Below the pieces are notes generated by a model. The model ran no database searches, had not been told where the DNA came from, and was given only the letters and a program-made list of their open reading frames with translations. The translations under genes and the position numbers were made by a program. From Methylophaga nitratireducenticrescens (lineage in GTDB: Bacteria > Pseudomonadota > Gammaproteobacteria > Nitrosococcales > Methylophagaceae), in NCBI RefSeq assembly GCF_000260985.4, contig NC_017857.3:1674001-1738000 (forward strand): DNA of 64,000 nt, in the 5' to 3' direction. Below, one piece after another: positions 1 to 9,964 of this stretch. How positions within the stretch are numbered: the stretch's first letter is position 1; the number at the start of each line of letters is the position of its first letter.

Positions 1-510
1 CAAGTCGATGCACTTGGCAATCAGTTAACCGGTCTGGATTACGATCTTGAGAAAGTGCTGGTGAGAGCGCCGGTATCGGGCACCGTGGTGGGCATGAATG
101 TGTTTACCGAAGGCGCAGTGGTCGCACCGGGCTTTACCATGATGGAGATTGTGCCAAGAGACGATAGTCTGGTTGTCGAAGGACAATTGGCCGTTCATTT
201 GATTGATAAAGTCAGCCCCGGATTACCTGTAGAACTAATGTTCACCGCCTTTAATCGAAACCTCACTCCACATATTCCGGGAGAGGTCACTCAGGTGTCA
301 GCTGACCGGTTAATAGACGAGACGGACGGTTCGCCGTATTACCAGTTGATTGCCAAGGTGTCGCCTGAAGGCATCGAGATGATGCCGGATTTAAGATTAC
401 AACCCGGTATGCCGGTTGAGATGTTTGTCAAAACCGGTGAGCGAACCATGCTGAATTATCTACTTAAGCCGATTATTGATCGTCTAAAACTCTCTATGTC
501 AGAAGAGTAG
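1..510 (+). CDS. HlyD-family type I secretion membrane fusion protein, C-terminal part (5' truncated by window edge)
   Basis: The reading frame is open from base 1, so the gene begins before the window. The visible 169 codons carry the end of the lipoyl/barrel-sandwich hybrid (RAPVSGTVVGMNVFTEGAVV) and the beta-barrel and membrane-proximal domain of a periplasmic adaptor. The ending, GERTMLNYLLKPIIDRL, is typical of HlyD/PrtE adaptors of type I secretion. In this family the protein joins an inner-membrane ABC exporter to a TolC-like pore. The next gene, 7 bases downstream, is that pore, so the missing ABC exporter should lie upstream. Substrate unknown. Confidence 0.9.
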   Translation, partial: QVDALGNQLTGLDYDLEKVLVRAPVSGTVVGMNVFTEGAVVAPGFTMMEIVPRDDSLVVEGQLAVHLIDKVSPGLPVELMFTAFNRNLTPHIPGEVTQVSADRLIDETDGSPYYQLIAKVSPEGIEMMPDLRLQPGMPVEMFVKTGERTMLNYLLKPIIDRLKLSMSEE

Positions 511-517
511 GTTACGC

Positions 518-1849
518 ATGCGGCTTTTGACTAAACACCTCAGTTTTCTTGTTTTCTGTCTGTTCAGTATGACTGAAGTACAGGCAATAAATCTGGTAGA
601 GGCTTATACATTAGCCCGGGATAATGATCCGGCGTTTAAAGCAGCTTTTTATGCCCATCAGGCAGGTCAGGAGTTTAAGGCACTGGGCCGCTCCAATCTG
701 TTGCCAGTGATTACGGCAAGTTACTCACGCTATAAAAATCATGCGGATATAGATTTCGAAAATGGCCTGATAAGTCGAACTGAAGAAAGGAAATACGCCA
801 GTCAGACGGCCTCAGTCCAGTTACGTCAACCGTTGATCAATTTTGATGGCTATGCGCGTTATAAACAGGGCGTGGCACAAACTGCTTTGAGTGATCAGGA
901 GTTTGCAATACGTGAGCAGGAGCTTATTTTACGAGTTTTCAATCGCTATGCTGCCGTTTTATATGCTGAGGATATGCTTGGTTTGGCAAAGACAAAAAGA
1001 GCCGCTTATGCTGCACAAAAACAGGCAAATCTGTTTATGTTTGAAAATGGCGAAGGCACCAAAACCGATATTCTGGAATCTCAGGCGAAATATGATTTGG
1101 CTGAGGCAGATATCGTCGAAGCGCAGAATATTCTGAACGATGCCCGAACCACATTGAATAGGGTTTTAGGCCGTAAGGTTGACGAGATACAGCCATTAAT
1201 TGAAGATTTTGCCACACTGCCCGTTGAGCCAATAAACCTGGAGCAATGGGAGTCTCTCGCACTTAAAAGCAACCTTGAGTTGGCGGCTCAACGACACAGC
1301 CTTGAAGTGGCCGAACAAGAGGTCAATCGCAGTAAAGCGGCTTATATGCCCCGATTGGATGCTGTGATGAGTTGGAATAATAATGTTTCTGATACTACTA
1401 ACACGTATAACCAAGACGCCACAGTCAACTCAATAGGTTTGCAATTTACCTTACCAATTTATTCCGGTGGCGCGACGCCTGCTCGGGTTAGTCAATCCAA
1501 AGCAAATCTGCTTAAAGCCAAAGCCGAATTTGATGAAAAAGCCAATACCGTCATCATCGAACTGCAAAAACAATTCAACCTGGTTCTGGATTCTAAACTG
1601 AGGTTAACGGCATTAACCACGGCAGTAAATTCAGCACAGCTGCTGGTGAAAGCCACCCACAAAAGTATAAAAGGTGGCACACGAACCAATATTGACGTGC
1701 TCAATGCCGAAAGTCAGCTTTTTGAAGCTAAAGGCGATTTATTACTCGCGCGATATAACTATCTGCAAAGCTATTTGAATCTAAAAAAAGTCACTGGAAC
1801 ATTGGGTTTTGATGATCTGCAAATAGTCGCCGCCCAATTTAAAAATTGA
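518..1849 (+). CDS. TolC-family outer-membrane channel of a type I secretion system
   Basis: The 443-residue product starts with a signal peptide (about residues 1-23, ending VQA) and has the two-fold repeat of the outer membrane efflux family: long alpha-helical stretches rich in A, Q, E and L, with an N-terminal LVEAYTLARDNDPAFKAA motif and its second-half counterpart around residues 245-290. Family members form the trimeric outer-membrane duct used by type I secretion. It follows the adaptor gene by 7 bases and is probably co-transcribed. The length and the C-terminal TLGFDDL segment fit the type I (PrtF/AggA-like) subgroup better than a multidrug TolC. The true substrate cannot be read from this window. 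Confidence 0.9.
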   Translation: MRLLTKHLSFLVFCLFSMTEVQAINLVEAYTLARDNDPAFKAAFYAHQAGQEFKALGRSNLLPVITASYSRYKNHADIDFENGLISRTEERKYASQTASVQLRQPLINFDGYARYKQGVAQTALSDQEFAIREQELILRVFNRYAAVLYAEDMLGLAKTKRAAYAAQKQANLFMFENGEGTKTDILESQAKYDLAEADIVEAQNILNDARTTLNRVLGRKVDEIQPLIEDFATLPVEPINLEQWESLALKSNLELAAQRHSLEVAEQEVNRSKAAYMPRLDAVMSWNNNVSDTTNTYNQDATVNSIGLQFTLPIYSGGATPARVSQSKANLLKAKAEFDEKANTVIIELQKQFNLVLDSKLRLTALTTAVNSAQLLVKATHKSIKGGTRTNIDVLNAESQLFEAKGDLLLARYNYLQSYLNLKKVTGTLGFDDLQIVAAQFKN

Positions 1850-2237
1850 TAAAACAATCAAAAAAGATATAAGAGTGCAGTTCGAATCATATATAAAACA
1901 ATAGCTTGTTAATCACGGCCATTTGAGTCTTCAACAGCAAATAAAGGATATTTTCCCTTTAACATTTAGTGTTTTTTAGCTAGAAATAGCGATGAGAAAC
2001 GAGATTAATTTATGCATCGTTAATTTTTTTCAAAAAAAGATTAAAAATAATTGTCACTTTTGCATTTTCAATTGGCATATATAGTAAGGGAACACTTTAA
2101 CCGGCTAGTTATGGCGGTTATGCCTGCTGATAAATATTCTAATAGTTTGATGCTCTGCGACGGATTCGTACGTTAAATCATCAACATTTGAGCATTAAGG
2201 CCCTGTTTTTACATTCACAACGAAGGAAAGCGTTTTT
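1850..2237. other. Intergenic region upstream of exbB
   Basis: These 388 AT-rich bases hold no credible gene. A possible -35 (TTGTCA, 2051-2056) is followed by several AT-rich candidates for a -10 (TATAGT at 2080-2085), but the spacing is poor, so the promoter is uncertain. A short inverted repeat TAACCG/CGGTTA lies at 2098-2103 and 2115-2120. I looked for a Fur box, expected for an exbB-exbD-tonB operon, and saw none I would defend. No T-tailed terminator is obvious behind the TolC gene. Confidence 0.4.
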
Positions 2238-2921
2238 ATGGATTCAGTACCAGATATAGTTGATGCGGTACTTATTTTTCTCGCATTTTTATCGGTCCTG
2301 ATCTGGACTGTTGCTATCACCAAGTTTTTTGTCTTCTATCGTAATACCGGTCGTGACCGTCATTTTTTAAGGCTGTTTTCTCAGATAAAACATATTGATG
2401 AATTGCCGGCGATTATCTCTTCTACCCAAGGCCGATTATCACGTGTTTGCCAGGCAGGATTCGCCGAAATTTCGTCATTACAAGAAATGAACACTGTTTT
2501 TATGCCAGAAGACAGACAGCAAATATTGCTGCACGCCCTTCGCCAGCAAGCACATATCGAACAAACCCGCATGGAAAATGGCTTATCCATACTGGCCAGT
2601 GTGGGGTCTACTGCACCGTTTATCGGTCTGTTCGGTACCGTCTGGGGGATTATGAATGCGCTTAAAGCGATTTCAGCATCTGGCTCAGCCAGTCTGGATA
2701 TAGTGGCAGGACCAATTGGTGAAGCGTTGATTGCCACTGCTGTCGGTATTGCTACAGCGGTGCCAGCTGTTCTGGCTTATAACTACTTCCTGCGTAAGGT
2801 GCGTCTTTCTGTTGCCACCATGGATAACTTCGCTTCAGCGTTTCAGTTATTAGTGCTGAAATCCGGTGGTCAATTTGAGGAAGTGAATCGAGCCAACAGT
2901 TCGGACAGCGGTATTCATTAA
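2238..2921 (+). CDS. exbB: MotA/TolQ/ExbB proton-channel family protein (ExbB-like)
   Basis: The 227-residue inner-membrane protein has an N-terminal membrane segment (about 10-32) and the paired C-terminal segments of the ExbB/TolQ family, with the signatures GSTAPFIGLFGTVWGIMNAL and GPIGEALIATAVGIATAVPAV. With ExbD it forms the proton-driven motor that energises TonB. An AAGGAAA ribosome site precedes the ATG by about 8 bases. The genes for ExbD (53 bases on) and TonB follow, which favours ExbB over TolQ. The TonB-dependent receptors at 43527 and 60294 are possible clients. Confidence 0.9.
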   Translation: MDSVPDIVDAVLIFLAFLSVLIWTVAITKFFVFYRNTGRDRHFLRLFSQIKHIDELPAIISSTQGRLSRVCQAGFAEISSLQEMNTVFMPEDRQQILLHALRQQAHIEQTRMENGLSILASVGSTAPFIGLFGTVWGIMNALKAISASGSASLDIVAGPIGEALIATAVGIATAVPAVLAYNYFLRKVRLSVATMDNFASAFQLLVLKSGGQFEEVNRANSSDSGIH

Positions 2922-2974
2922 AATCAAACATTGATTGTAAAGGCAACCGTCTTAACTTTGTAAGGAAATCCGAT

Positions 2975-3385
2975 ATGGCAATGAATATGGGTAGTGATGA
3001 CGCTGCAATGAGTGAAATCAATGTAACGCCTTTGGTAGACGTTATGTTGGTATTACTGACCATTTTTATCGTTACCGCACCATTATTAAGTAACGCGGTA
3101 CCGGTCAATCTTCCCAAAGCCACTTCTGATCTTTCACTGACTCAGCCAAATACCATCAGTATTAGTGTGACCGATGATGGTACGGTTTATTTTACCGATG
3201 AGGCTGTTTCTCAGGAGGATCTTGATCTGCGATTAATGCAGACCGCAGAGAATGCAGACAGTACTGTTGAAATTTTTGCTGATGAAAAAGCCGAATATGG
3301 GAAAGTGGCCAAGGTTATGGCATCCATCCAGCGGGCGGGCATTACTAAATTCACCTTTGTGATGCAGCCTGAGGCGATTAATTAA
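2975..3385 (+). CDS. exbD: ExbD/TolR-family biopolymer transport protein
   Basis: The 136-residue protein has a short cytoplasmic start, one membrane helix (about 19-41) and a periplasmic domain. The motif INVTPLVDVMLVLLTIFIVTA places the family's proton-relaying aspartate at residue 22. ExbD pairs with ExbB in the TonB motor. TAAGGAAAT upstream serves as the ribosome site. The gene sits between exbB and tonB in the usual order. Confidence 0.92.
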   Translation: MAMNMGSDDAAMSEINVTPLVDVMLVLLTIFIVTAPLLSNAVPVNLPKATSDLSLTQPNTISISVTDDGTVYFTDEAVSQEDLDLRLMQTAENADSTVEIFADEKAEYGKVAKVMASIQRAGITKFTFVMQPEAIN

Positions 3386-3424
3386 CCATGGTTTATTGGC
3401 AAAATAAATTTGTGAATAACTGAT

Positions 3425-4414
3425 ATGACAACCATGGTCCCGGATTTTTCATCAGCCCAGGCCATTGGCTCTGACCGAATTATCCCTGGGTTTTTGCTGG
3501 CTTTAGCAATTCATATTGGTTTATTAATTTTGTTTCTGCCAGTAATTGAATATTCACCGCCAGCTGCCCCCATGCGAATTGCTGTACAAGTGACTCAGCT
3601 TCAAGAGATCGAACCGGTTGAAGAAGAACCTGAAATAGTCGAACCGGAGCCGATTCCAGAGCCGGTAGAACTGATAAAGCCTCCAGTTATTGATAAACAA
3701 ATTCTTGTCGCCAAAGACGATACGCCACCAGAACCTGAAGAGCTGGTTGTGCTTGAAAAGGTACCGGAAGAGGAAGTTGTTGAAGAAATAAAGCCAGTAG
3801 CGCCACCGCCCAAGCCAGAGCCGGTAAAACCTGAACCCAAAAAAGTCGAAAAGCCTAAACCGAAGGTGGAACCCAACCCGGAAAAACCTAAAGTTATTGA
3901 GAAGCCAAAACAGGAATTACCGATAGCCGAACCGAAAGTGGCTGAAGTGATTGAGCCTGAAACTGATGAACCCATAGATGAGGAGGTAGCAGAAATATCG
4001 CCATTGCCATCATCTACGGTCAGTTCAGAAAATGCTTCCTCAACCAGTAAAGCAGTCAACGCCACTGGTGATAACCCCAACGAAGACAACAGAGGCGGGG
4101 CAGATGAAGTTGATCGTAACGAAGCCTGGAAAGGTTACGGCCAATTGCTTTACGCCATGGTTTCCAAAAATAAAAAATATCCCCAACAAGCTATTCGCCG
4201 TAATTTGGAAGGCATTGTCATGGTAAGCGTAAGGTTTGATAAAGGGGAAATGGTCGAAATAAACATCATAGGACAAGGCAGCGGACATCAAGTCCTGGAT
4301 AGAGCTGCTCGCGAGATGTTAGAAAAAGCCGTAAGAGAATTACCCGTCCGAGGCAACCTGTCGAATAAATCGTTTACTGTCGTCGTTCCGGTGGATTTCA
4401 AATTAACAGGTTAA
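3425..4414 (+). CDS. tonB: TonB energy transducer
   Basis: The 329-residue protein has an N-terminal membrane anchor (about 21-39), a long periplasmic linker rich in Pro, Glu, Lys and Val (about 45-200), and a C-terminal TonB domain (about 235-329: YPQQAIRRNLEGIVMVSVRF, then ELPVRGNLSNKSFTVVVPVDF). It transmits the ExbB-ExbD proton motive force to outer-membrane receptors. It is longer than E. coli TonB (239 residues), and the difference lies in the charged linker. No good ribosome site precedes the ATG at 3425, and the ATG at 3434 is an alternative start. It is the last gene of exbB-exbD-tonB. Confidence 0.93.
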   Translation: MTTMVPDFSSAQAIGSDRIIPGFLLALAIHIGLLILFLPVIEYSPPAAPMRIAVQVTQLQEIEPVEEEPEIVEPEPIPEPVELIKPPVIDKQILVAKDDTPPEPEELVVLEKVPEEEVVEEIKPVAPPPKPEPVKPEPKKVEKPKPKVEPNPEKPKVIEKPKQELPIAEPKVAEVIEPETDEPIDEEVAEISPLPSSTVSSENASSTSKAVNATGDNPNEDNRGGADEVDRNEAWKGYGQLLYAMVSKNKKYPQQAIRRNLEGIVMVSVRFDKGEMVEINIIGQGSGHQVLDRAAREMLEKAVRELPVRGNLSNKSFTVVVPVDFKLTG

Positions 4415-4938
4415 ATTAAATAACTATAGCTTCAGTATCTATTTGTTCCTTCGGCTTTTTTTATGCCTTAGATGCACCATAAAACAGGATCTAGCAGTAT
4501 GGTAATAACAACCAAATTAAAAACTAATAGTGGTAATGAGATTGTTTTTCGAAAAATTCTGTTGCACGCGTTATTTTAATAACAAAAGATTATAAAGAGT
4601 TTTTTAAGAAATTTATGACTGTTACATATGGTTTTATGGCAGAACGGTGGTGCACATTCACTTAATTAGTAAAGACCATTAGTCTCGCTCAAGCTACCAT
4701 AAAAAAGACTAAAATGAATGGATATCTCAAAAGGGAATGGCTGCCGAATAATGGCAAAATAAAATCTATATTTTGGTTGAAAAGGAAAGAAGTCTTGAGA
4801 CCAAAGGTGAAAAAATAGCGAAATGGTCCTGTTTGTAAGAAGATAAATAAGGTAGTAGCTGACCAATTGATAATATAGGTAATGAAACAGCACCAAAAAT
4901 CTCTAAATAGACCAAGCGACAAAATGGAGGTAGAAAAG
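4415..4938. other. AT-rich intergenic region between tonB and the DUF488 gene
   Basis: These 524 bases are clearly more AT-rich than the flanking genes and contain only short overlapping minus-strand frames with hydrophobic, compositionally driven translations. I see no convincing gene, no T-tailed hairpin behind tonB and no strong promoter. Together with the AT-rich DUF488 gene, the region may be a small acquired segment beside the tRNA genes. Confidence 0.4.
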
Positions 4939-5367
4939 ATGACGTCTCATTACAACCCAATTAAGTTAAAAAGAGTCTACGATAAAAAAGAGAAATCAGA
5001 TGGTATAAGACTTTTAGCTGATAGATTATGGCCTAGAGGCATCAAAAAATCAGAGTTGCAATATGATGACTGGATAAAGGAGTTGTCGCCTTCAAACTCG
5101 CTCCGTAAACAATGGCATAATAGCGAATTAAGTTATAAGCAATTTTCAAAACGTTATTCAGATGAGCTGGAAAGTCAACAGAAAGAAATGGAATGCATCG
5201 TTCAGCTTGCAAATAAAGAAACGATAACTCTGATAAGTGCCGTTAAAGAATTAGAGAACTCACATCTTCCAATTCTTAAAGATCACATTCTCGATAAACT
5301 TGAAGAAATAAGCCCCGAGGAGACTCGGGAGCGTTCATCACCGGTTTGTTACGATAATTTTCAATAG
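4939..5367 (+). CDS. DUF488 family protein (YeaO-like)
   Basis: The 142-residue protein matches the DUF488 family: IKLKRVYDKKEKSDGIRLLADRLWPRGIKKSEL near the start, then WIKELSPSNSLRKQW and a region ending in LPILKDHILDKL. The family is widespread and has no settled biochemical role. GGAGG at 4926-4930 sits 8 bases before the ATG at 4939 and decides the start; longer in-frame starts at 4882 and 4924 lack such a site. The gene is AT-rich and lysine-rich compared with its neighbours, and it stands alone beside two tRNA genes, which hints at horizontal transfer. Confidence 0.8.
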   Translation: MTSHYNPIKLKRVYDKKEKSDGIRLLADRLWPRGIKKSELQYDDWIKELSPSNSLRKQWHNSELSYKQFSKRYSDELESQQKEMECIVQLANKETITLISAVKELENSHLPILKDHILDKLEEISPEETRERSSPVCYDNFQ

Positions 5368-5396
5368 CACTAAACTTCCAAAGAGAACAAACAAAA

Positions 5397-5426
5397 AAGC
5401 AGCTATCAAATTAATGATAGCTGCTT
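5397..5426 (-). terminator. Rho-independent terminator, probably bidirectional
   Basis: A perfect 12-bp stem (AAGCAGCTATCA at 5397-5408, TGATAGCTGCTT at 5415-5426) closes a 6-base AATTAA loop. On the minus strand the stem is followed by a run of T, as expected for the end of the tRNA-Arg transcript. On the plus strand it lies 29 bases past the DUF488 stop codon, with a weaker T-rich tail, so it can serve both. Confidence 0.85.
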
Positions 5427-5442
5427 AATTGTATTTCAATTT

Positions 5443-5519
5443 TGGTGCGCCTGGCACGATTCGAACGTGCGACCGCCTGGTTCGTAGCCAGGTACTCTAT
5501 CCAGCTGAGCTACAGGCGC
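5443..5519 (-). tRNA. tRNA-Arg (anticodon ACG)
   Basis: On the minus strand a 77-nt cloverleaf can be folded: acceptor GCGCCTG/CAGGCGC, anticodon stem CCTGG/CCAGG with loop CTACGAA (anticodon ACG) and T-arm with GTTCGAATC. Discriminator A and the CCA end are encoded. ACG is normally read as ICG after deamination and serves CGU/CGC/CGA. The 12-bp terminator lies 16 bases past its 3' end. Confidence 0.96.
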
Positions 5520-5579
5520 TTTAAAGCGTGAAATTGTACTGTTTTTTACTGATTATCACAAGGATAATTTCAGAAAAAA

Positions 5580-5669
5580 TGGCGGAGAGCGAGGGATTCG
5601 AACCCTCGATAGGGATTAACCTATACACCCTTAGCAGGGGCGCGCCTTCAGCCACTCGGCCAGCTCTCC
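5580..5669 (-). tRNA. tRNA-Ser (anticodon GCT)
   Basis: On the minus strand a 90-nt class II tRNA can be folded: acceptor GGAGAGC/GCTCTCC, anticodon loop CTGCTAA (GCT, reading AGU/AGC), a long variable arm and T-loop GTTCGAATC. The discriminator is G and the CCA end is encoded. It lies 60 bases upstream of tRNA-Arg and downstream of csrA, the standard gammaproteobacterial order. Confidence 0.96.
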
Positions 5670-5723
5670 ATCAAGCCGGCCATTATACCAGCTGTGATTC
5701 TTTTGGCTAGTCGATTTGCCTAA

Positions 5724-5909
5724 TTAACCTGCGTTTGATTGATCTTTTTCAGCTTGAATACGATCATAGATTTCTTCACGGTGAACTGTGACATCTTTTG
5801 GTGCATCTACACCGATTCTTACTTGATTACCTTTGACACCCAGTACATTTACAACAACATCATCACCGATGATTAGAGATTCTCCAACGCGACGTGTAAG
5901 TATTAACAT
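5724..5909 (-). CDS. csrA: Carbon storage regulator CsrA
   Basis: The 61-residue protein is full length and collinear with CsrA/Rsm[21 protein letters not shown], then [27 protein letters not shown]. The RNA-binding residues known in the family (R6 near the start and R44-equivalent in VHREEI) are present. CsrA dimers bind GGA motifs in mRNA leaders and control translation of carbon-storage, motility and biofilm genes. The ribosome site is AAGGGGAA, 6 bases before the ATG. The gene lies between lysC and tRNA-Ser, and its leader contains a strong hairpin (5937-5989). Confidence 0.97.
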   Translation of the reverse strand: MLILTRRVGESLIIGDDVVVNVLGVKGNQVRIGVDAPKDVTVHREEIYDRIQAEKDQSNAG

Positions 5910-5936
5910 GATTATTCCCCTTGCAGTATAAATTCT

Positions 5937-5989
5937 GGCACCGAGGGGAGGAGGTTGATGACTCCTTTCGTTGATCTAGGCCTCGTGCC
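5937..5989 (-). promoter_or_regulatory. Structured csrA leader hairpin with a GGA motif
   Basis: On the minus strand GGCACGAGG (5981-5989) pairs with CCTCGGTGCC (5937-5946) with one bulged base. Inside, AGGAG can pair with CTCCT. An AAAGGAG segment therefore lies within the upstream hairpin, and a second GGGGA overlaps the csrA ribosome site 30 bases on. CsrA is known to bind GGA motifs in its own leader in E. coli. Autoregulation here is inferred from the layout only. Confidence 0.5.
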
Positions 5990-6136
5990 AGTTCCGTTTT
6001 ATTTCCTTTGAGAGATCTTTGTCTCTCTTTCTCTAGGACAGCGTTGGACAACAAATTATCCGCTTATCTAGTGTGTGCAAAGTATATCAGGATAGATGCA
6101 CCTAATCGATAGGAAAAACTTCCTGATATCAATGAT

Positions 6137-7357
6137 TTAGTTACAATGTTCAAGTTCAAAGGCCTTGTGTAACGCCCTCACACTCAGTTCTAAATATTTT
6201 TCATTCACCACGACCGAAATTTTAATTTCAGAGGTTGAGATCATACTGATATTAATATTTTCTTCGGCCAGTGTCTCAAACATTGTGCTGGCAATACCTG
6301 CATGTGAACGCATGCCCACACCAACCAGAGATATTTTGGCAATATGCTCATCGCCAGTGACTTCACGAGCACCCAGTGATACCGAGGTTTCTTTAAGCAG
6401 ATTCAAGGCTGTTTGATAATCGTTACGATGCACTGTAAAAGTAAAATCGGTAGTAGCATCATGACCCGTGTTTTGGATGATCATATCGACTTCGATATTT
6501 TGTTTGGCAATTGGCCCCAGAATTTTATGAGCTACACCTGGTTGATCAGGAACGCCCAGAATGGTTAATTTTGCCTCATCGCGATTAAAGGCAATACCTG
6601 AAATAAGCGCTTGTTCCATTGACGATTCCTCAGACGTAATTAATGTGCCGCCACCTTCTGTAAATGATGAAAGTACGCGTAATGGCACGTTGTATTTTCC
6701 AGCAAATTCGACCGAGCGAATCTGCAAAACTTTTGCTCCCAGGCTGGCCATCTCGAGCATTTCTTCAAAGGTAATGTGATCAAGCCGACGTGCTTCCGGG
6801 ACAACGCGTGGATCAGTGGTGTAGACACCATCCACGTCAGTATAAATCTGACATTCATCGGCTTTTAACGCCGCAGCCAACGCCACTGCAGTGGTATCGG
6901 AACCGCCACGACCCAGAGTAGTAATATTGCCTTGCTCGTCACACCCCTGGAATCCTGCAACGACGACAACTTTGCCATCACTGAGATCCTGACGCATTTT
7001 TTCATCGTCGATCTGCATGATGCGGGCTTTGTTATGTGCATCGTCCGTGAGGATTTTCACTTGGGATCCGGTATAGGATTGTGCGGGCATACCCATTTGT
7101 TCAAGTGTCATGCTAAGCAGTGCGATAGTGACCTGTTCACCGGTTGACAATAAAACATCCAGTTCACGACCACGTGGGTCGGGATTAATTTCCTTAGCCA
7201 AAGCCAGTAAACGATTGGTTTCACCGCTCATAGCGGAAACGACCACCACGATGTCGTGACCGTCTTTACGATATTGAATAACTTTTTTAGCGACTTCCTG
7301 GATACGTTCTACAGAACCGACTGAAGTACCGCCGTATTTTTGTACGATAAGTGCCAT
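6137..7357 (-). CDS. lysC: Aspartate kinase (aspartokinase)
   Basis: The 406-residue enzyme phosphorylates aspartate at the start of the lysine, threonine and methionine pathway. The kinase domain opens with [18 protein letters not shown] and contains the [22 protein letters not shown] motif. Two C-terminal ACT domains follow (about 265-335, [18 protein letters not shown]; and 340-406, [16 protein letters not shown]) that in this family sense lysine and threonine. The length fits monofunctional LysC of the alpha/beta type; such genes often also encode an internal beta subunit. The alaS stop lies 3 bases upstream. Confidence 0.95.
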   Translation of the reverse strand: MALIVQKYGGTSVGSVERIQEVAKKVIQYRKDGHDIVVVVSAMSGETNRLLALAKEINPDPRGRELDVLLSTGEQVTIALLSMTLEQMGMPAQSYTGSQVKILTDDAHNKARIMQIDDEKMRQDLSDGKVVVVAGFQGCDEQGNITTLGRGGSDTTAVALAAALKADECQIYTDVDGVYTTDPRVVPEARRLDHITFEEMLEMASLGAKVLQIRSVEFAGKYNVPLRVLSSFTEGGGTLITSEESSMEQALISGIAFNRDEAKLTILGVPDQPGVAHKILGPIAKQNIEVDMIIQNTGHDATTDFTFTVHRNDYQTALNLLKETSVSLGAREVTGDEHIAKISLVGVGMRSHAGIASTMFETLAEENINISMISTSEIKISVVVNEKYLELSVRALHKAFELEHCN

Positions 7358-7360
7358 GAC

Positions 7361-9964
7361 TTAATTTTCCAGCTTAGATGCCACCCAGTTGGTGACGGAG
7401 TCGAGTGCAGCAGTTAATTTTTGTGGTTCGCTACCACCGCCTTGTGCCATATCTGGTCGGCCACCACCTTTACCACCAACTTGTGCGGCGACATGCGATA
7501 CCAGATCACCGGCACGAATTTTATCAGTCGCATCTTTAGTGACACCGGCGATCAAGGTGATTTTTTCACCTTCTACAGTTGCCAGAATAATGGCGGCAGT
7601 GCCCAGTTTATTTTTAAGTTGATCAACCGTATCACGCAGGCTTTTTACATCAGCCCCTTCAAGATTGGCGGCCAGCACTTTTATCGATCCGATTTCGGTA
7701 GCAGATGCTGCCAGATCTGATCCGGCACTGCTGGCGAGTTTGGATTTAAGTGATTCCAGTTCTTTTTCCAGCTGACGGGTGCGTTGCACCAGTTGTTGAG
7801 TTTTTTCTTCAATATTTTCCGGCTTGGCTTTGACCAGTTCAGAAATGCTATTGAGGCGGTTTTCTGATTGTTCAATGTAATTCAGCGCTGCTTCACCGGT
7901 GACCGCTTCAATGCGGCGAACACCTGAAGCAATGCCGGTTTCATTAATGATCTTCATTAAACCGATATCACCAGTGCGGCCAACGTGTGTACCACCGCAG
8001 AGTTCAATCGAAAACTCACCCATGCTCAGCACGCGAACTTCGTCATCATACTTCTCACCAAACAGCGCCATAGCACCGCTTTGACGCGCTTTTTCAATTG
8101 GCATCAGGCGGGTTTCAACAGCATGGTTTACACGAATGTGTTGATTAACCATCCGTTCAATTTCGCGAAGCTGATCTGCTGTAACGGGTTCAAAATGCGA
8201 AAAGTCGAACCGCAAACGTTGTGAATCGACCAGTGAGCCTTTTTGTGTCACATGTTCACCAAGCACATTTCGCAATGCCGCATGCAACAGATGGGTTGCA
8301 GAATGATTCAGTGCCGTAGCCTGGCGGTTATATTCGTCAACATGGGCAATCACCGGTTGGCCGACTTCAAAAGTACCGTCTTTACATTCACCGATGTGGG
8401 TAAAGGCTTTACCCTGTTTGCGAGTGTCTTTGACAATGAAGTGGGCGCCCGCCGTGTTGATTTCACCCTGATCACCGACCTGACCGCCGGATTCAGCATA
8501 AAACGGTGTGTGATCCAGAACGATAATGCCTTGCTGACCCGCATGCAGTTTATCGACATTTTCGCCATCAACCAGCAGGGCAGTGATCACGCCTTCATTA
8601 CGCATATGATCGTAACCACAGAAAACGGTCTCACCATCAATAATCAGCGTTTCAGACAAACCGCCACCAAATTGGCTGGCACTACGGGCACGATTACGTT
8701 GTGCTTCCATATGACGTTCAAAGCCAGCAACATCTATCGTTAAGCCACGTTCGCGGGCAATATCAGCCGTTAAGTCAATTGGGAAACCATAGGTGTCGTA
8801 CAACAGAAAAATGGTTTCACCGGGAATCTCTTTATCCCCCATTTCTTCAATTGCATGATCCAGAATTTTCAGACCGTTATCGAGCGTATCGGCAAAACGT
8901 TCTTCTTCAATTTGTAAAGCCTGTTCGACAACTGGTTGTGCCTTGGTCAATTCCGGAAAAGCTTCGCCCATTTCATCGACTAACGGCTGAACCAGTTTGT
9001 AGAAAAAGGCTTCTTTTAAACCCAGCTTATGTCCATGGCGAATGGCGCGGCGGATAATACGACGCAGTACGTAGCCACGACCTTCGTTTGAAGGCTGAAC
9101 GCCATCGGTGATCATAAAGGCACATGAGCGAATATGGTCAGCAATAACACGCAGGGAGGTATTGCTGGAATCTGTAGTGCCCGACAGTTTTTGAATCGCT
9201 TTAATCAGATTCTGAAACAGATCGATATCGTAATTATTATGCTTGTGCTGCAATACGGCTGCCAGACGCTCCAGACCCATGCCAGTATCTACTGATGGTT
9301 TAGGCAGCGGTGTCAGTGTGCCGTCTGCAGAGCGGTCAAACTGCATGAACACCAGATTCCAGATCTCGATATAACGATCGCCATCTTCTTCCGGTGTGCC
9401 GGGAGGGCCGCCGGCGACTTCCGGGCCGTGGTCATAAAATATTTCAGAGCAGGGGCCACATGGGCCGGTATCGCCCATTGACCAGAAATTGTCTTTGGCA
9501 CCAATGCGAGAGAAGCGGGAAGCATCGACACCAATTTCTTTTAACCAGATATCCGCCGCTTCGTCATCTTCTTCGAATACGGTGATCCATAACTTCTCGG
9601 CGGGCAATTGCAGCGTTTCGGTTAGAAATTCCCAGGCGTATTGAATTGCTTCACGTTTGAAATAGTCACCAAAGCTGAAGTTACCGAGCATTTCAAAGAA
9701 GGTATGGTGGCGGGCGGTATAGCCAACGTTTTCCAAATCGTTATGTTTTCCACCAGCACGAACACAACGTTGTGTAGTGGTGGCTCGCGTGTATTTTCGG
9801 GTTTCCTGACCGAGAAAGACTTCTTTAAACTGAACCATGCCGGCATTGGTAAACAACAATGTCGGATCATTGGCTGGAATTAATGGACTGCTGGAAACAA
9901 CTTCGTGACCTTTGTCAGCAAAGAAGTCCAGAAACAATTTGCGTAAATCAGCGCTAGTTTTCAT
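7361..9964 (-). CDS. alaS: Alanine-tRNA ligase
   Basis: The 867-residue product is full-length AlaRS. The class II catalytic core opens with [20 protein letters not shown] and contains [14 protein letters not shown]. The editing domain carries [12 protein letters not shown] and [15 protein letters not shown], whose His and Cys residues bind zinc and clear mischarged Ser/Gly-tRNA. The C-terminal DHHA1 domain ends with [15 protein letters not shown]. It overlaps recX by 11 bases and precedes lysC by 3, so recA-recX-alaS-lysC is probably one transcript. Confidence 0.98.
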   Translation of the reverse strand: MKTSADLRKLFLDFFADKGHEVVSSSPLIPANDPTLLFTNAGMVQFKEVFLGQETRKYTRATTTQRCVRAGGKHNDLENVGYTARHHTFFEMLGNFSFGDYFKREAIQYAWEFLTETLQLPAEKLWITVFEEDDEAADIWLKEIGVDASRFSRIGAKDNFWSMGDTGPCGPCSEIFYDHGPEVAGGPPGTPEEDGDRYIEIWNLVFMQFDRSADGTLTPLPKPSVDTGMGLERLAAVLQHKHNNYDIDLFQNLIKAIQKLSGTTDSSNTSLRVIADHIRSCAFMITDGVQPSNEGRGYVLRRIIRRAIRHGHKLGLKEAFFYKLVQPLVDEMGEAFPELTKAQPVVEQALQIEEERFADTLDNGLKILDHAIEEMGDKEIPGETIFLLYDTYGFPIDLTADIARERGLTIDVAGFERHMEAQRNRARSASQFGGGLSETLIIDGETVFCGYDHMRNEGVITALLVDGENVDKLHAGQQGIIVLDHTPFYAESGGQVGDQGEINTAGAHFIVKDTRKQGKAFTHIGECKDGTFEVGQPVIAHVDEYNRQATALNHSATHLLHAALRNVLGEHVTQKGSLVDSQRLRFDFSHFEPVTADQLREIERMVNQHIRVNHAVETRLMPIEKARQSGAMALFGEKYDDEVRVLSMGEFSIELCGGTHVGRTGDIGLMKIINETGIASGVRRIEAVTGEAALNYIEQSENRLNSISELVKAKPENIEEKTQQLVQRTRQLEKELESLKSKLASSAGSDLAASATEIGSIKVLAANLEGADVKSLRDTVDQLKNKLGTAAIILATVEGEKITLIAGVTKDATDKIRAGDLVSHVAAQVGGKGGGRPDMAQGGGSEPQKLTAALDSVTNWVASKLEN

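Noticed and set aside
2098-2120. Riboswitch or attenuator before exbB
   Set aside because: Only a 6-bp stem with an 11-base loop is visible, and no known riboswitch core is recognisable.
3601-4089. 162-residue open frame on the minus strand inside tonB
   Set aside because: The Ser/Gly-rich translation mirrors the Glu/Pro/Lys repeats of the TonB linker. It has no ribosome site and is a compositional shadow.
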